From Bacteroidota bacterium (lineage in GTDB: Bacteria > Bacteroidota > Ignavibacteria > Kryptoniales > JAKASW01): 32,186 nucleotides of DNA. The DNA lies in the NCBI GenBank assembly GCA_023381615.1, contig JAMCQL010000057.1, positions 1 through 32,186 of the forward strand. The letters run 5' to 3'. The translations under genes were made by a program, and so were the position numbers. This document shows positions 23,929-32,083 of the stretch, one piece after another. Below the pieces are notes generated by a model. The model was not told the origin of the DNA. It saw only the letters and a list, made by a program, of their open reading frames with translations, and made no database searches. Numbering within the stretch: the stretch's first letter is position 1; each line of letters starts with the position of its first letter.

Positions 23929-24701
23929 TGCCGCTGATTGTCTTACTAACTGATTTTGGCAGCAGAGATTATTTCGTCGGAGTAATGAAAGGGGTGATTG
24001 CGGGAATCAATCCCGTTGCCCGCGTCATCGATCTCACGCATGAAATTGAACCCCAAAATATTTCTCAAGCGGCGTTTATTCTCTGGGCTTCAAGGAAATT
24101 CTTCCCTGAAGATGCAATCTTTGTAAACGTGATTGATCCCGGCGTTGGCAGCGAACGTAAAATAATTTGCGGGAGAATCGACGGACAAATTTTCCTGGCG
24201 CCGGACAATGGATTGCTCGATTACGTTGTGGCAGATGGAAATGAAATTAACTTTTACGAAGTCAGCAACAAGAAATTCTTTCTGAAAAATGTCAGCACGA
24301 CCTTCCACGGCCGCGATATTTTTGCTCCTGTCTCGGCTTATTTATCGCGTGGGAATAGATTAAATGAATTTGGAGAACCGTTTCGTTATCAAAAGGTTAA
24401 GCCGTTCTACAGCACAATTGCCAGAGGTAGAAATGAAGGCAAGATTGTTTATCAGGACAGGTTTGGGAATGTGTTTACAAGTTTTCTATGGAACGACGTA
24501 TTACTTTCGGAAAATTCGAGATTGAAAATAAGCTCGAAAGTGATAACAAAATTTTATCTTTCTTATTCTGCTTCCAAAGGAAAGAGCCTGATTGGCGTCA
24601 AGGGAAGCAGCGGATTGCTTGAAGTCGCGGTCAATCTGGGAAATGCCGCGAAATTTCTGAAGTCCGCGATTGGACAGAAAATAACTCTCATCTCAAAGTA
24701 G
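23928..24701 (+). CDS. SAM hydroxide adenosyltransferase (DUF62)
   Basis: ATG 23928 overlaps the stop of the preceding gene by one base and begins MPLIVLLTDFGSRDYFVGVM, the family N-terminus, with the SAM-binding aspartate in TDFG. Further motifs are IDLTHEIEPQNISQAAFIL, FVNVIDPGVGSERK, LAPDNGLLDYV and TFHGRDIFAPVSAYLS. Enzymes of this fold split S-adenosylmethionine with water to adenosine and methionine, and relatives include fluorinase and chlorinase. The usual halogenase-specific loop is not evident, so the hydrolase is the best call. At 257 residues it has normal length. Confidence 0.92.
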   Translation: MPLIVLLTDFGSRDYFVGVMKGVIAGINPVARVIDLTHEIEPQNISQAAFILWASRKFFPEDAIFVNVIDPGVGSERKIICGRIDGQIFLAPDNGLLDYVVADGNEINFYEVSNKKFFLKNVSTTFHGRDIFAPVSAYLSRGNRLNEFGEPFRYQKVKPFYSTIARGRNEGKIVYQDRFGNVFTSFLWNDVLLSENSRLKISSKVITKFYLSYSASKGKSLIGVKGSSGLLEVAVNLGNAAKFLKSAIGQKITLISK

Positions 24702-24709
24702 CAATCCAA

Positions 24710-25810
24710 ATGTACACAAACGAAGAGCTGATGCATCGATGTCTCAAGCTCGCTAAGAACGGACGAGGAAATACCAATCCAAATCCCCTGGTTGGCTGTG
24801 TCATAGTGAAGAATGGCATGATCATCGGAGAAGGTTACCACAAAAAGTTCGGCGAAGCTCACGCAGAGGTAAATGCAATTCGCTCGGCGCTGGAGAATGT
24901 GGAAGGCTCGGAAGTCTACGTGAATCTCGAACCTTGCAGTTTCTACGGCAAGACACCGCCGTGCACAGATTTGCTGATAGAGAAGCGCATCAAGAAAGTT
25001 TATGTGGCAATGCTCGATCCCAATCCGCGTGTGAATGGTAATGGGGTCAAGAAACTGCGGGATGCGGGGATTGAAGTTGAAGTCGGTTTGCTTCAGGAAG
25101 ATGCACAACAGCTAAATGAAGCGTTTACAAAATTCATAACAAAGAAGCTGCCGTTCGTGACTCTAAAAATTGCCCAGTCGCTCGACGGGAAAATTGCTTT
25201 GAGAAATGGGAAATCGAAATATATAACGTCGGAAGAATCACTGAAGAAAGTCCATGAGCTTCGGGCGGAGCATGCCGCGGTTCTTGTCGGAGCGGGCACG
25301 GTAAAAAGCGATAATCCTGAGCTGACGGTACGATTAGCGGAGGGAAGGCATCCGGCAAGAATTATTCTTGACGGAAATTTATCCTTGCCAATTGACTCAA
25401 AAGTCTTCAGCGACGGTAAAATCAGAACGATTCTTTTTTATTCAGCGAGGTCGGAAAAAGTTTCAAAGAGCGCACGAAGGAAACTTGAGATTTGGAAAAA
25501 ACAGGGTGTGGAAACTTATCCGCTGAGAACCGGTCCGAACGGCAAGATTACGGTGCATGCGGTTTTGAAAAAGACGGCGGAACTTGGAATAGCATCGTTA
25601 CTGGTGGAAGGCGGCACAAGTGTTTTTTCACAGTTCATAAAGTCTGGATTGGCGGATAAGCTTCATCTTTTTGTCGCGCCGAAAATCCTTGGAGATGGAA
25701 AAGGCTTCGCTGATGAGATTGAATTGAAAAACTTGTCGCAAGCGGTGAAGCTCAGAAAAGTTGAAGTTACTCAAATTGGCGACGATCAGTTAATAACAGG
25801 TTATTTTTAG
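24710..25810 (+). CDS. ribD: Riboflavin biosynthesis deaminase-reductase RibD
   Basis: RibD carries out two successive steps of riboflavin synthesis: deamination of the pyrimidine intermediate and reduction of its ribosyl side chain. The N-terminal deaminase domain shows NTNPNPLVGCVIV, the zinc ligand in HAEVNAI (about residue 52) and PCSFYGKTPPC (about 75-85), where Phe replaces the common His. The C-terminal reductase domain has FVTLKIAQSLDGKIA, ITSEES, HELRAEHAAVLVGAGTVKSD and LLVEGGTSVFSQFI. Length (366 residues) is standard. The stop codon shares a base with the beta-lactamase-like gene (TAGTG); ribE follows one gene later. Confidence 0.96.
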   Translation: MYTNEELMHRCLKLAKNGRGNTNPNPLVGCVIVKNGMIIGEGYHKKFGEAHAEVNAIRSALENVEGSEVYVNLEPCSFYGKTPPCTDLLIEKRIKKVYVAMLDPNPRVNGNGVKKLRDAGIEVEVGLLQEDAQQLNEAFTKFITKKLPFVTLKIAQSLDGKIALRNGKSKYITSEESLKKVHELRAEHAAVLVGAGTVKSDNPELTVRLAEGRHPARIILDGNLSLPIDSKVFSDGKIRTILFYSARSEKVSKSARRKLEIWKKQGVETYPLRTGPNGKITVHAVLKKTAELGIASLLVEGGTSVFSQFIKSGLADKLHLFVAPKILGDGKGFADEIELKNLSQAVKLRKVEVTQIGDDQLITGYF

Positions 25811-26676
25811 TGTACGCTCTTATATTCGCTTTACTCGTCAATACCACAGGTAACAATATGAAAAGTTTGCAGGACACAATAAGTTCGCTCGCCAAGGAGC
25901 AGCAGTTCACGTCGGGAATTGCCTTCAAAGACTTGGGTTCCGGAGAAACCGTTTGCTGCAGCTGTGATGAGAAATTTCACACCGCGAGTATGATGAAAGT
26001 ATTTGTCATGATGTATGCTTATCATCAAGCTGACAGCGGAAAGCTGCAATTGAACGAGCCGGTCGATGTGCAAAATGAATTCGCGAGCATTTTCGATGGG
26101 AGCAAATTTTCCGTGTCGAAGAACGATGACGGCGACACAACACTTTACGCAAAGATTGGCGACAAAGTGCCGTTTACTGATCTGATGCGTTTGATGATCG
26201 ACCGCAGCAGCAATCTTGCGACTGATATCTTAGTTGAAAAACTTGGTGCAAAGAATATCACTGAGTTTGCAAAAAGTTTTGGCTGCACCGGGACGGAAAT
26301 TCTTCGCGGCGTTGAAGATATGAAAGCCTTTGAAGCAGGCATGAACGATATGACAACCCCGCATGATATGATGATGGCATTTGAACAAATCTTGAATACG
26401 CACCTCTTCTCAAGAGTGTCTTCGGACGCGATGATTCAGATTTTGCTTTCGCAGGAATTCAACGACATGCTTCCTCTTGGCGTACCCAAAGAAGTCAAAA
26501 TCGCTCACAAGACAGGTTCAATAACCGGCGTCGAGCATGACGGCGGAATTTTCTTCTTGCCGGATGGAAGGAAATACGTTCTCGTGGTTTTCACGAAAGG
26601 GTTGACTAATCAGGGGGAAGGCAGAGAGTTTGGAGCAAAAATTTCAAAACTTGTGTTTAACTATGAGAGCAAATAA
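25810..26676 (+). CDS. Class A beta-lactamase-like serine hydrolase
   Basis: The frame starts at GTG 25810, overlapping ribD by one base, and ends sharing a base with ribE. The 288-residue protein has the active-site Ser and Lys of SxxK in TASMMKVFV (about residues 60-63), SxN in DRSSNLATD (133-135), an omega-loop-like stretch LRGVEDMKAFEAG (about 163-175) and HKTGSITG (234-241). These are the class A beta-lactamase motifs. The omega loop lacks the classical ExxLN wording, with VEDMKAF in its place, so it could be a beta-lactam-resistance enzyme or a penicillin-binding-protein-related hydrolase. The N-terminal hydrophobic stretch (MYALIFALLVNTTGNN) is short and not a clean signal peptide. A start at ATG 25858 would remove it. 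Confidence 0.88.
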   Translation: MYALIFALLVNTTGNNMKSLQDTISSLAKEQQFTSGIAFKDLGSGETVCCSCDEKFHTASMMKVFVMMYAYHQADSGKLQLNEPVDVQNEFASIFDGSKFSVSKNDDGDTTLYAKIGDKVPFTDLMRLMIDRSSNLATDILVEKLGAKNITEFAKSFGCTGTEILRGVEDMKAFEAGMNDMTTPHDMMMAFEQILNTHLFSRVSSDAMIQILLSQEFNDMLPLGVPKEVKIAHKTGSITGVEHDGGIFFLPDGRKYVLVVFTKGLTNQGEGREFGAKISKLVFNYESK

Positions 26677-27266
26677 TGTTTACCGGGATTATTGAAGAAA
26701 TCGGCGTCATAAGAGGAATCAGGCGCTCATCGGCTGGCGCGAGAAAACTGTATATCGAATGCAAAGCAGTCCTGGAAGATTTGAAGCTTGGCGACAGTCT
26801 TGCAGTGAACGGAGTGTGCCTGACTATTGTTGAGAAGGGTAAAGGCAAGGCTGCGGTTGAAGTGGTCGAAGAGACAATTAAGAAAACTTCTCTCGGAAAT
26901 CTCAATTCGGGAGGCCCTGTGAATTTAGAGCGAGCGGCAAGTTTGAACAGCCGGCTCGGCGGCCACCTTGTTCAGGGGCACGTTGACGCCACCGGAAAAG
27001 TGGTCTCCATAGAAAAATTACCGATGAGCTGGATGTTTCGATTCCGTATTCCGAAAACCTTGATGAAATATATAATTCCGGTTGGAAGTATTGCTGTTAA
27101 TGGCGTGAGTCTGACTGTAGCCGAGAAATTATCGGATTCCTTCAAAGTCGCGATCATTCCGCACACATTCGAGAATACTGTTTTCAAATACTTGCGTGTC
27201 GGCAGTTCCGTGAATATTGAGATTGACATGATAGCAAAGTATGTAGAGAGCTTGCTGAGGAAATAA
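26676..27266 (+). CDS. ribE: Riboflavin synthase, alpha subunit
   Basis: The enzyme dismutates two 6,7-dimethyl-8-ribityllumazine molecules to riboflavin. The 196-residue product is a tandem of two lumazine-binding barrels. The first begins MFTGIIEEIGVI and contains GDSLAVNGVCLTIV, and the second begins GHLVQGHVDATGKVV and contains GSIAVNGVSLTVAEKLSD. The C-terminal NTVFKYLRVGSSVNIEID fits the trimerising tail. It overlaps the beta-lactamase-like gene by one base and is followed by ATG one base after its stop, so it is in the same transcript as ribD. No ribBA or ribH is in the window. Confidence 0.96.
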   Translation: MFTGIIEEIGVIRGIRRSSAGARKLYIECKAVLEDLKLGDSLAVNGVCLTIVEKGKGKAAVEVVEETIKKTSLGNLNSGGPVNLERAASLNSRLGGHLVQGHVDATGKVVSIEKLPMSWMFRFRIPKTLMKYIIPVGSIAVNGVSLTVAEKLSDSFKVAIIPHTFENTVFKYLRVGSSVNIEIDMIAKYVESLLRK

Positions 27267-27267
27267 A

Positions 27268-28014
27268 ATGGCGCGAAGAATTTTCTACCGTGTGTGGGAC
27301 AACGGGAACAATTTTATCTCCGGCGAGGAATGGGACGCAATTCGTTCATTGCAAAATTGGTACAACTCTGAATTTTTCTGGACCGGCGGCAGAATAAAAT
27401 TTCGACGCTTTGTTGTTTTTCCAAATTATGATTCAGTTGGAACCGACACTGCGAAAATTCGCGAACAATTTTCCGAGTTGGACAAGGCGGGTTATTCTGA
27501 AGAAGAGATCGTGAACGAACTCGAGAAGAAGGGACTTATCGTAGTAAAACGCGGTGGTTATGAAGATGGTATGATAGCCAGTGGTTTCACGAGAGTAGCC
27601 GACAATGAATTTAACTCGTTTCTTGTGCTTGATTTCTTGTTGAAGGTTTCCCGCATCGCTCCGACCGCAACTCTGGAAGTGTTGGACGAGGGAAACTTTG
27701 TAAAAACTCACACAATCAGGCTGATTAACGGCGACGCGGTTGTGAAGAAAAGTGAAGTATCGGCGGAAGTCCTCAATGAAGTCAAAGCGTCGCGGAGAAT
27801 TTTCGCGGTCGTCAATCCCAACAAATACGATGGGCACGCTGAGTTCTCTAATCGTGTTATAGAATTTAACGAGCTTCAGCCTCACGAACGGGTTAAGGTT
27901 GTTGAAGATTGGAATTGGCTCGGATATGAAAGCAAAGTTAATTTCGATTTCAACGGCGACGACTTTTTCGGATTCGATTTAAACCAGAAGCTCTGCCATC
28001 TATTTTTCATATAA
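27268..28014 (+). CDS. Unknown conserved-looking protein in the riboflavin operon
   Basis: ATG 27268 follows the ribE stop by one base and is preceded by GAGGAAATAAA, so the gene is part of the operon. The 248-residue product starts MARRIFYRVWDNGNNFISGE and has no signal peptide, membrane segment or cysteine-based metal site; there is one Cys near the end. It is rich in aromatic residues and charged helices. Segments such as IREQFSELDKAGYSEEEIVN and TATLEVLDEGNFVKTHTIRL suggest an alpha/beta protein. The C-terminus is aromatic and acidic (NFDFNGDDFFGFDLN). I do not recognise a family and propose no function. Its steady codon pattern and close packing make it a real gene. Confidence 0.85.
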   Translation: MARRIFYRVWDNGNNFISGEEWDAIRSLQNWYNSEFFWTGGRIKFRRFVVFPNYDSVGTDTAKIREQFSELDKAGYSEEEIVNELEKKGLIVVKRGGYEDGMIASGFTRVADNEFNSFLVLDFLLKVSRIAPTATLEVLDEGNFVKTHTIRLINGDAVVKKSEVSAEVLNEVKASRRIFAVVNPNKYDGHAEFSNRVIEFNELQPHERVKVVEDWNWLGYESKVNFDFNGDDFFGFDLNQKLCHLFFI

Positions 28015-28028
28015 AAAAGGAGGAACAA

Positions 28029-28553
28029 ATGACGAGGAAATTTTTGACTCCGCTGATGATGATTTTGCTTGGCATATCTGCTTATGCCAGCGCGAAAATT
28101 ACACTCAAGGTAGGAGATAAAGCCCCCGATTTCACGTTGAAAGGCAACGACGGGAAAATGCACAAGCTCAGCGATTATAAAGGAGAGTATGTGGTCCTGT
28201 ATTTTTATCCGAAGGACATGACTCCCGGCTGCACGACTGAAGCTTGCAGTTTCAGAGACGACAATTCGGCAATCACGAAAGCCGGCGCTAAGGTTATCGG
28301 TGTGAGTGTTGACGACGTTCAGTCTCATAAGGAATTCACAAAAAAATATGGTTTGGATTTCTTGCTGCTCGCCGATCCAAAGAAGGAAGTAGTAAAGAAA
28401 TATGGAGTACTTGCTGCGTATGGGATGGCGAACAGAGTCACCTTCATTATCACACCGGAAGGGAAGATCGCAAAGATTTATCCACATGTTAACCCGGATG
28501 GTCACGGCAAGGAAGTCCTTGCCGAACTGGAAACACTTCACGGCAGGAAGTAA
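28029..28553 (+). CDS. bcp: Exported peroxiredoxin of the Bcp/PrxQ group
   Basis: The 174-residue protein starts at ATG 28029 behind AAGGAGGAAC. It opens with a signal peptide (RKFLTPLMMILLGISAYASA, then KITLK), unlike the cytoplasmic Escherichia coli Bcp. The thioredoxin fold follows with VGDKAPDFTLKGNDGKMHKL and the active-site segment FYPKDMTPGCTTEACSFRDD, where the first Cys (about residue 67) is the peroxidatic one and the second, five residues on, is the PrxQ-type resolving Cys. VSVDDVQSHKEFTKKYGLDF and RVTFIITPEGKI complete the family pattern. It would reduce peroxides in the periplasm. An intrinsic terminator follows the gene. Confidence 0.93.
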   Translation: MTRKFLTPLMMILLGISAYASAKITLKVGDKAPDFTLKGNDGKMHKLSDYKGEYVVLYFYPKDMTPGCTTEACSFRDDNSAITKAGAKVIGVSVDDVQSHKEFTKKYGLDFLLLADPKKEVVKKYGVLAAYGMANRVTFIITPEGKIAKIYPHVNPDGHGKEVLAELETLHGRK

Positions 28554-28573
28554 TTTTGAGTAAAGTCTGCTGT

Positions 28574-28612
28574 GAGCTGTTTGCTTTGAGAGGCAGACAG
28601 CTCGATTTTTTT
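28574..28612 (+). terminator. Intrinsic terminator after the long operon
   Basis: GAGCTGT (28574-28580) pairs with ACAGCTC (28597-28603), with a further TGC/GCA pairing inside, and is followed at once by GATTTTTTT. It closes the xseA-to-bcp transcript before the DUF971 gene. Confidence 0.85.
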
Positions 28613-28631
28613 ATTTCTAAATGGAGAAGAA

Positions 28632-28976
28632 ATGTATCCGGCGCAATTCAAGAAAGTAAATGAAGACGAGCTCTTTATTAAATGGGACGATGGAAAAGAG
28701 TTCACAATCTCGATACGTTACTTGCGCGACAGGTGTCCGTGCGCGTCTTGTGCCGGCGAATCGGTTCTCTGGCGCGAGTACAAACCATCACCTCTTCCGG
28801 TGTTGATGCCAGGCAAGTATAATTTGAAGTCGGCTGAAGTGGTCGGAAATTATGCGATTGCTTTAATTTGGGTTGACGGGCACAGCACTGGAATATATGC
28901 TTTTGATTACCTGCGGAGAATTTGTGAGGAATACGGGAAGACCATTCTAACATCAGAAAATCAGCGGAACAATTAG
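28632..28976 (+). CDS. DUF971 protein (butyrobetaine-hydroxylase-like N-terminal fold)
   Basis: The 114-residue product is a single DUF971 domain. It begins LFIKWDDGKEFTISIRYLRD then CPCASCAGE, a CxCxxC cluster expected to bind zinc or an iron-sulfur centre, and ends with YAIALIWVDGHSTGIYAFDY then LRRICEE. The same fold forms the N-terminus of gamma-butyrobetaine hydroxylase and is often next to or fused with Mrp/ApbC iron-sulfur carrier proteins. A link to iron-sulfur metabolism is the usual guess. It lies beyond the terminator, so it probably has its own promoter in the 78-base gap; GGAGAAG precedes the ATG. Confidence 0.9.
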   Translation: MYPAQFKKVNEDELFIKWDDGKEFTISIRYLRDRCPCASCAGESVLWREYKPSPLPVLMPGKYNLKSAEVVGNYAIALIWVDGHSTGIYAFDYLRRICEEYGKTILTSENQRNN

Positions 28977-29071
28977 TCGGAATTTGAGATAGGATATTTT
29001 TTGTTGATCGATCGGCGGGTCTCTGTCGGAGCGTGATTGAAAAGTTTTTCTTCAACTTGAAGGAGAAGAGA

Positions 29072-29101
29072 AGGCGGCAGGCATTGAGCACTGCCGCCTT
29101 C
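29072..29101. terminator. Bidirectional terminator between convergent genes
   Basis: AAGGCGGCAG (29072-29081) pairs perfectly with CTGCCGCCTT (29092-29101), with a 10-base loop. It stands between the DUF971 gene (+) and the Deg protease gene (-), and both ends are moderately A/T-rich on the exit side. Confidence 0.75.
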
Positions 29102-29126
29102 ATCTTATTGGGGGAGTGGAGCAAAT

Positions 29127-30662
29127 CTATTTTTGTGGAATTTCAAGAGCGAGGAATTCGCTGACCTTTCCTGCGGTTGTCACGCGGAATAGAAGAGCGT
29201 CGCCCGGTTTATGAGCGTCGACAATTTTTTCAAGTTCGCTTGGTGACTTTATGGGTTGATCGTCCACACCGACAATCAGGTCGCCTTTCTGCAGACCGCG
29301 GTCTTCCGCTTCGCTGCCGGATGCGACGTCGGTAACGAGTACGCCATTCTTCGCGCCGTACTTGCTCAAAATGGCTTTGTCAGCGTCTTGAACCGACAGT
29401 CCTAATGATTTGAGATTGGCTGTGCTGCTCTCAACTCCGGAGACAGCGGCAAATTCCTCTCCGGTTCTTTCTTTTAAAGTGACAGTCTTGTCCTCCGTCT
29501 TTCCGTCGTGTAGAATTTCAACCGTAACTTTGTCGCCAGGCCTCTTTGACGCAACAATGGCTTGTAGTTCATTGGCGTGTTCTATTTTCTGTCCATCGAA
29601 TTTCAGAATGACATCGCCAGCCTTTATTCCTGCTTCTTCCGCTGGTGAGTTGCTTTGGACCGATTGCACAAGCACACCTTGCGCTTCTTTCATACCGAGC
29701 GCTTTCGCCATCGTCTGATCGACATCCTGTATTTCGACGCCAATGTACGGACGAGTAACTTTGCCGTGTTCAATCAGCTCCATCGCAACCTGTTTCGCGA
29801 TGTTTATCGGGACAGCAAAGCCGTATCCTTCATAGGCACCTGTGTTTGTGGCTATCGCAGTATTGATTCCAATTACTTCGCCTCTCAGATCAACGAGCGG
29901 ACCGCCGCTGTTGCCGGGATTTATCGCGGCATCAGTTTGTATAAAATCTTCGATGCCGTATGTGCTGCGGATGATGTTTATGTTTCTCCCGAGCGCGCTA
30001 ATGATACCCTGTGTTACCGTGTAATCAAGTCCAAGTGGATTTCCAATTGCGACAACCCATTCTCCGACATGGATGCTGTCGGAATTACCTAAAGCGACGT
30101 ACGGCAGATTATCGCCTTTAATTTTAATAACTGCCACATCGGTTGTAGGATCGCGTCCGACCAGTTTCGCCTCGAATGTTCTCTTATCTAAAAGAGTGAC
30201 TTTTATCCCGTTGGGATCTGCACCTTGTACAACGTGGTTGTTCGTGATGATGTACCCATCGGGACTCACGATGACGCCGGAGCCAAGAGCATGTTCGACC
30301 TCAGGTCTTGGCTGCTGCATGTTGAAATTATGAAAAGGAAAATCCGGACCGAAGAAAAATTTGAACATGTCGTTTGGCGAGTTCTGACCGTTTGGTACCG
30401 AGACGGCTTTCGGTGTCGAGGTAACCCGTATTTGTACGACCGCCGGTGTAACCGCTTTCGCGACGCTGATGAAAGCATCGCTCAGCTGTTCAACCGCCGG
30501 AGGAAGTTGAGCTATCGGCGGCTTAGCTGCCCCAAGCTTCACGTTCTTTTTTGAATCGCCCAATTTTCCATACGTCAAGCCCATCGACAGAACGAACACA
30601 GCGGCAATCACGCCGAGCGCTCCAATTCCATATGCCAGTTTTTTTTTAATTATTTGAGTCAT
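29127..30662 (-). CDS. HtrA/Deg-family periplasmic serine protease
   Basis: I chose ATG 30662, where AAAGGAG lies eight bases upstream; the frame is open 13 codons further but without a site. The 511-residue protein has an N-terminal hydrophobic segment (KKKLAYGIGALGVIAAVFVL), probably an anchor or uncleaved signal. A trypsin-like domain follows with the triad His in ITNNHVVQGAD (about 142), Asp in DPTTDVAVIKI (about 170) and Ser in INPGNSGGPLVD (about 250). Two PDZ domains come next (GVEIQDVDQTMAKALGMKEA and LGLSVQDADKAILSKYGA starts). It degrades or refolds damaged envelope proteins. Between the anchor and the catalytic domain is a Pro/Asn/Phe-rich linker with FFFGPDFPFHNF, a usual Deg insert. 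It is monocistronic and convergent with DUF971. Confidence 0.95.
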   Translation of the reverse strand: MTQIIKKKLAYGIGALGVIAAVFVLSMGLTYGKLGDSKKNVKLGAAKPPIAQLPPAVEQLSDAFISVAKAVTPAVVQIRVTSTPKAVSVPNGQNSPNDMFKFFFGPDFPFHNFNMQQPRPEVEHALGSGVIVSPDGYIITNNHVVQGADPNGIKVTLLDKRTFEAKLVGRDPTTDVAVIKIKGDNLPYVALGNSDSIHVGEWVVAIGNPLGLDYTVTQGIISALGRNINIIRSTYGIEDFIQTDAAINPGNSGGPLVDLRGEVIGINTAIATNTGAYEGYGFAVPINIAKQVAMELIEHGKVTRPYIGVEIQDVDQTMAKALGMKEAQGVLVQSVQSNSPAEEAGIKAGDVILKFDGQKIEHANELQAIVASKRPGDKVTVEILHDGKTEDKTVTLKERTGEEFAAVSGVESSTANLKSLGLSVQDADKAILSKYGAKNGVLVTDVASGSEAEDRGLQKGDLIVGVDDQPIKSPSELEKIVDAHKPGDALLFRVTTAGKVSEFLALEIPQK

Positions 30663-31150
30663 TTTATTTCTCCTTTTTACGCAGATAATATTGCGCCTCA
30701 TGCGTGAAACGGCAATTAAAACTCTATGAAAAGATTTTCACGCGAGGCAACCGATTTGGGTGAGAAAACAACCGGGGAGGCATGTTGCGGACAATCCCTT
30801 CGCCTTAACCGCCGACATAGCGCTGATTATACTATTGCTTAACACTGCTTTAAATGGGTTCTTAAGACCACGAGCACTGTCAATTTTCAAATAACCTTTT
30901 CTTCCAACTTTCCGGAGTCAGCGCAAGCGGCTTTTCGGTACGCAGTGAGGATCTGGTCATATCTTTTGAACTCCAGCGCCACAATCAACACTTCCTTGTT
31001 GCGATGCTCTGCGTCGCAACATAAGGGTGCGGAGTGCTTGAGCGATATTCCCCCTACGAGAGCGGAGGAACAGGCGGAAAAATATCCATGAAGAAAACTT
31101 GACATTCGTTTCGGGATTGTCTAAGATTAGTCAAAACTGAGCGGAAACAG
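30663..31150. promoter_or_regulatory. Gap upstream of the Deg protease gene with two inverted repeats
   Basis: GCCTC-GCGTGAAA (30695-30709, two-base bulge AT) pairs with TTTCACGCGAGGC (30736-30748), 33 bases before the Deg start codon, so it lies in its leader or promoter. A second hairpin at 30998-31020 (GTTGCGATGC/GCGTCGCAAC with TCT loop, one mismatch) lies further out and resembles the palindromic repeats of the first 4 kb. No credible gene is seen; a short minus-strand frame at 30887-31105 runs through the second hairpin. The 3' end holds the lipoprotein promoter. Confidence 0.5.
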
Positions 31151-32083
31151 ATGAAGAAGAACAATTTTTGGCGTTACGCGGTGTTTGGGGCATTTTTGAC
31201 AACGCTTTCGTTTAGTTGCAGGTCTTCGCCTACGGGTACGCACATAACGGAAAAGGTTCAGCTGTCAGCGGAGTACGTAACTTGCACTGAAGTATGGTTG
31301 AAGGTAGGATTTACAGACAGTCCCAATGGTGGTAATTTTGCGATAAACCGGGATGGCAACACGGTTCTAATGGGACATTTCAGTGGGGCAGACACAACTG
31401 TGATTGACACTACTGTCCTTCCTGAAAAGACATACAACTATGTTTGCTGGAGGATGGTGAACGGCCTGCCGAAGAATTCGAGTTCAAATCTTCAGGTGCA
31501 GACAATGGATACGAGCGGCAACAATTTCACTTGGCAGACGTTTACATTTGGAGGAAACGCGGGTGGGTGCCTGCTGAAGGACGTTGCCATAATTAACGAT
31601 ACTGATATATGGGCGGTCGGAGAGATTGCAGTGAAGGATTCATCTGCTAATGGATATACTGTCTACAATTTGACGAAGTGGAACGGCACAAGTTGGGAGA
31701 GCGAGAGAGTTCCGTATAACTACCAGGGTGAGGCATTCTATGGCCCAATTTACGCGATTCTGCCCTTCGGAGCGGAAGACGTCTGGCTCGGTGTCGGCAA
31801 TCTGATCCATTGGTTTAAGAACCAATTTAATGCAGTTCAAGTAGGTAGCGCACTGAGCGGTAGCATAATGAGAATGTGGGGTGTGGCAAGCAATGATTTC
31901 TATCTAGTCGCCAAAGGAGGATCGGCCGCCCAATACGATGGCCAGAGCTTTCAAGGCATTTCGACGTCCACTTCGTTAGACCTGCACGACATATGGGGAG
32001 TCACAGGTTCCATAACAGGACAACCGGAGGTTCTGGCAGTAGCCTCGGACCAGTTCACGGGTGATGTCCGTAACTTTGTGTAA
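31151..32083 (+). CDS. Lipoprotein, probably cut short by an insertion sequence
   Basis: The 310-residue product starts with a lipoprotein signal: basic MKKNNFWRY, a hydrophobic core and the lipobox TLSFSC, so the Cys near residue 23 would carry lipid. The first 100 residues look like one beta-sandwich domain of fibronectin/Ig type (VQLSAEYVTCTEVWLKVGF). The rest contains spaced aromatic repeats (IINDTDIWAVGE, FGAEDVWLGVGN, ASNDFYLVAKG, DLHDIWGV), as in beta-propeller blades, so a surface-exposed propeller is likely. The last blade is incomplete: the reading stops at NFV-TAA, inside what appears to be the left end of a mobile element. No enzyme motif is evident. Confidence 0.72.
   Translation: MKKNNFWRYAVFGAFLTTLSFSCRSSPTGTHITEKVQLSAEYVTCTEVWLKVGFTDSPNGGNFAINRDGNTVLMGHFSGADTTVIDTTVLPEKTYNYVCWRMVNGLPKNSSSNLQVQTMDTSGNNFTWQTFTFGGNAGGCLLKDVAIINDTDIWAVGEIAVKDSSANGYTVYNLTKWNGTSWESERVPYNYQGEAFYGPIYAILPFGAEDVWLGVGNLIHWFKNQFNAVQVGSALSGSIMRMWGVASNDFYLVAKGGSAAQYDGQSFQGISTSTSLDLHDIWGVTGSITGQPEVLAVASDQFTGDVRNFV

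Noticed and set aside
24600-27266. FMN riboswitch controlling ribD/ribE
   Set aside because: ribD follows the previous gene by only eight bases, so there is no room for an RFN element.
30887-31105. Minus-strand 72-residue frame
   Set aside because: It runs through a palindromic repeat, has no ribosome site and shows no recognisable protein features.
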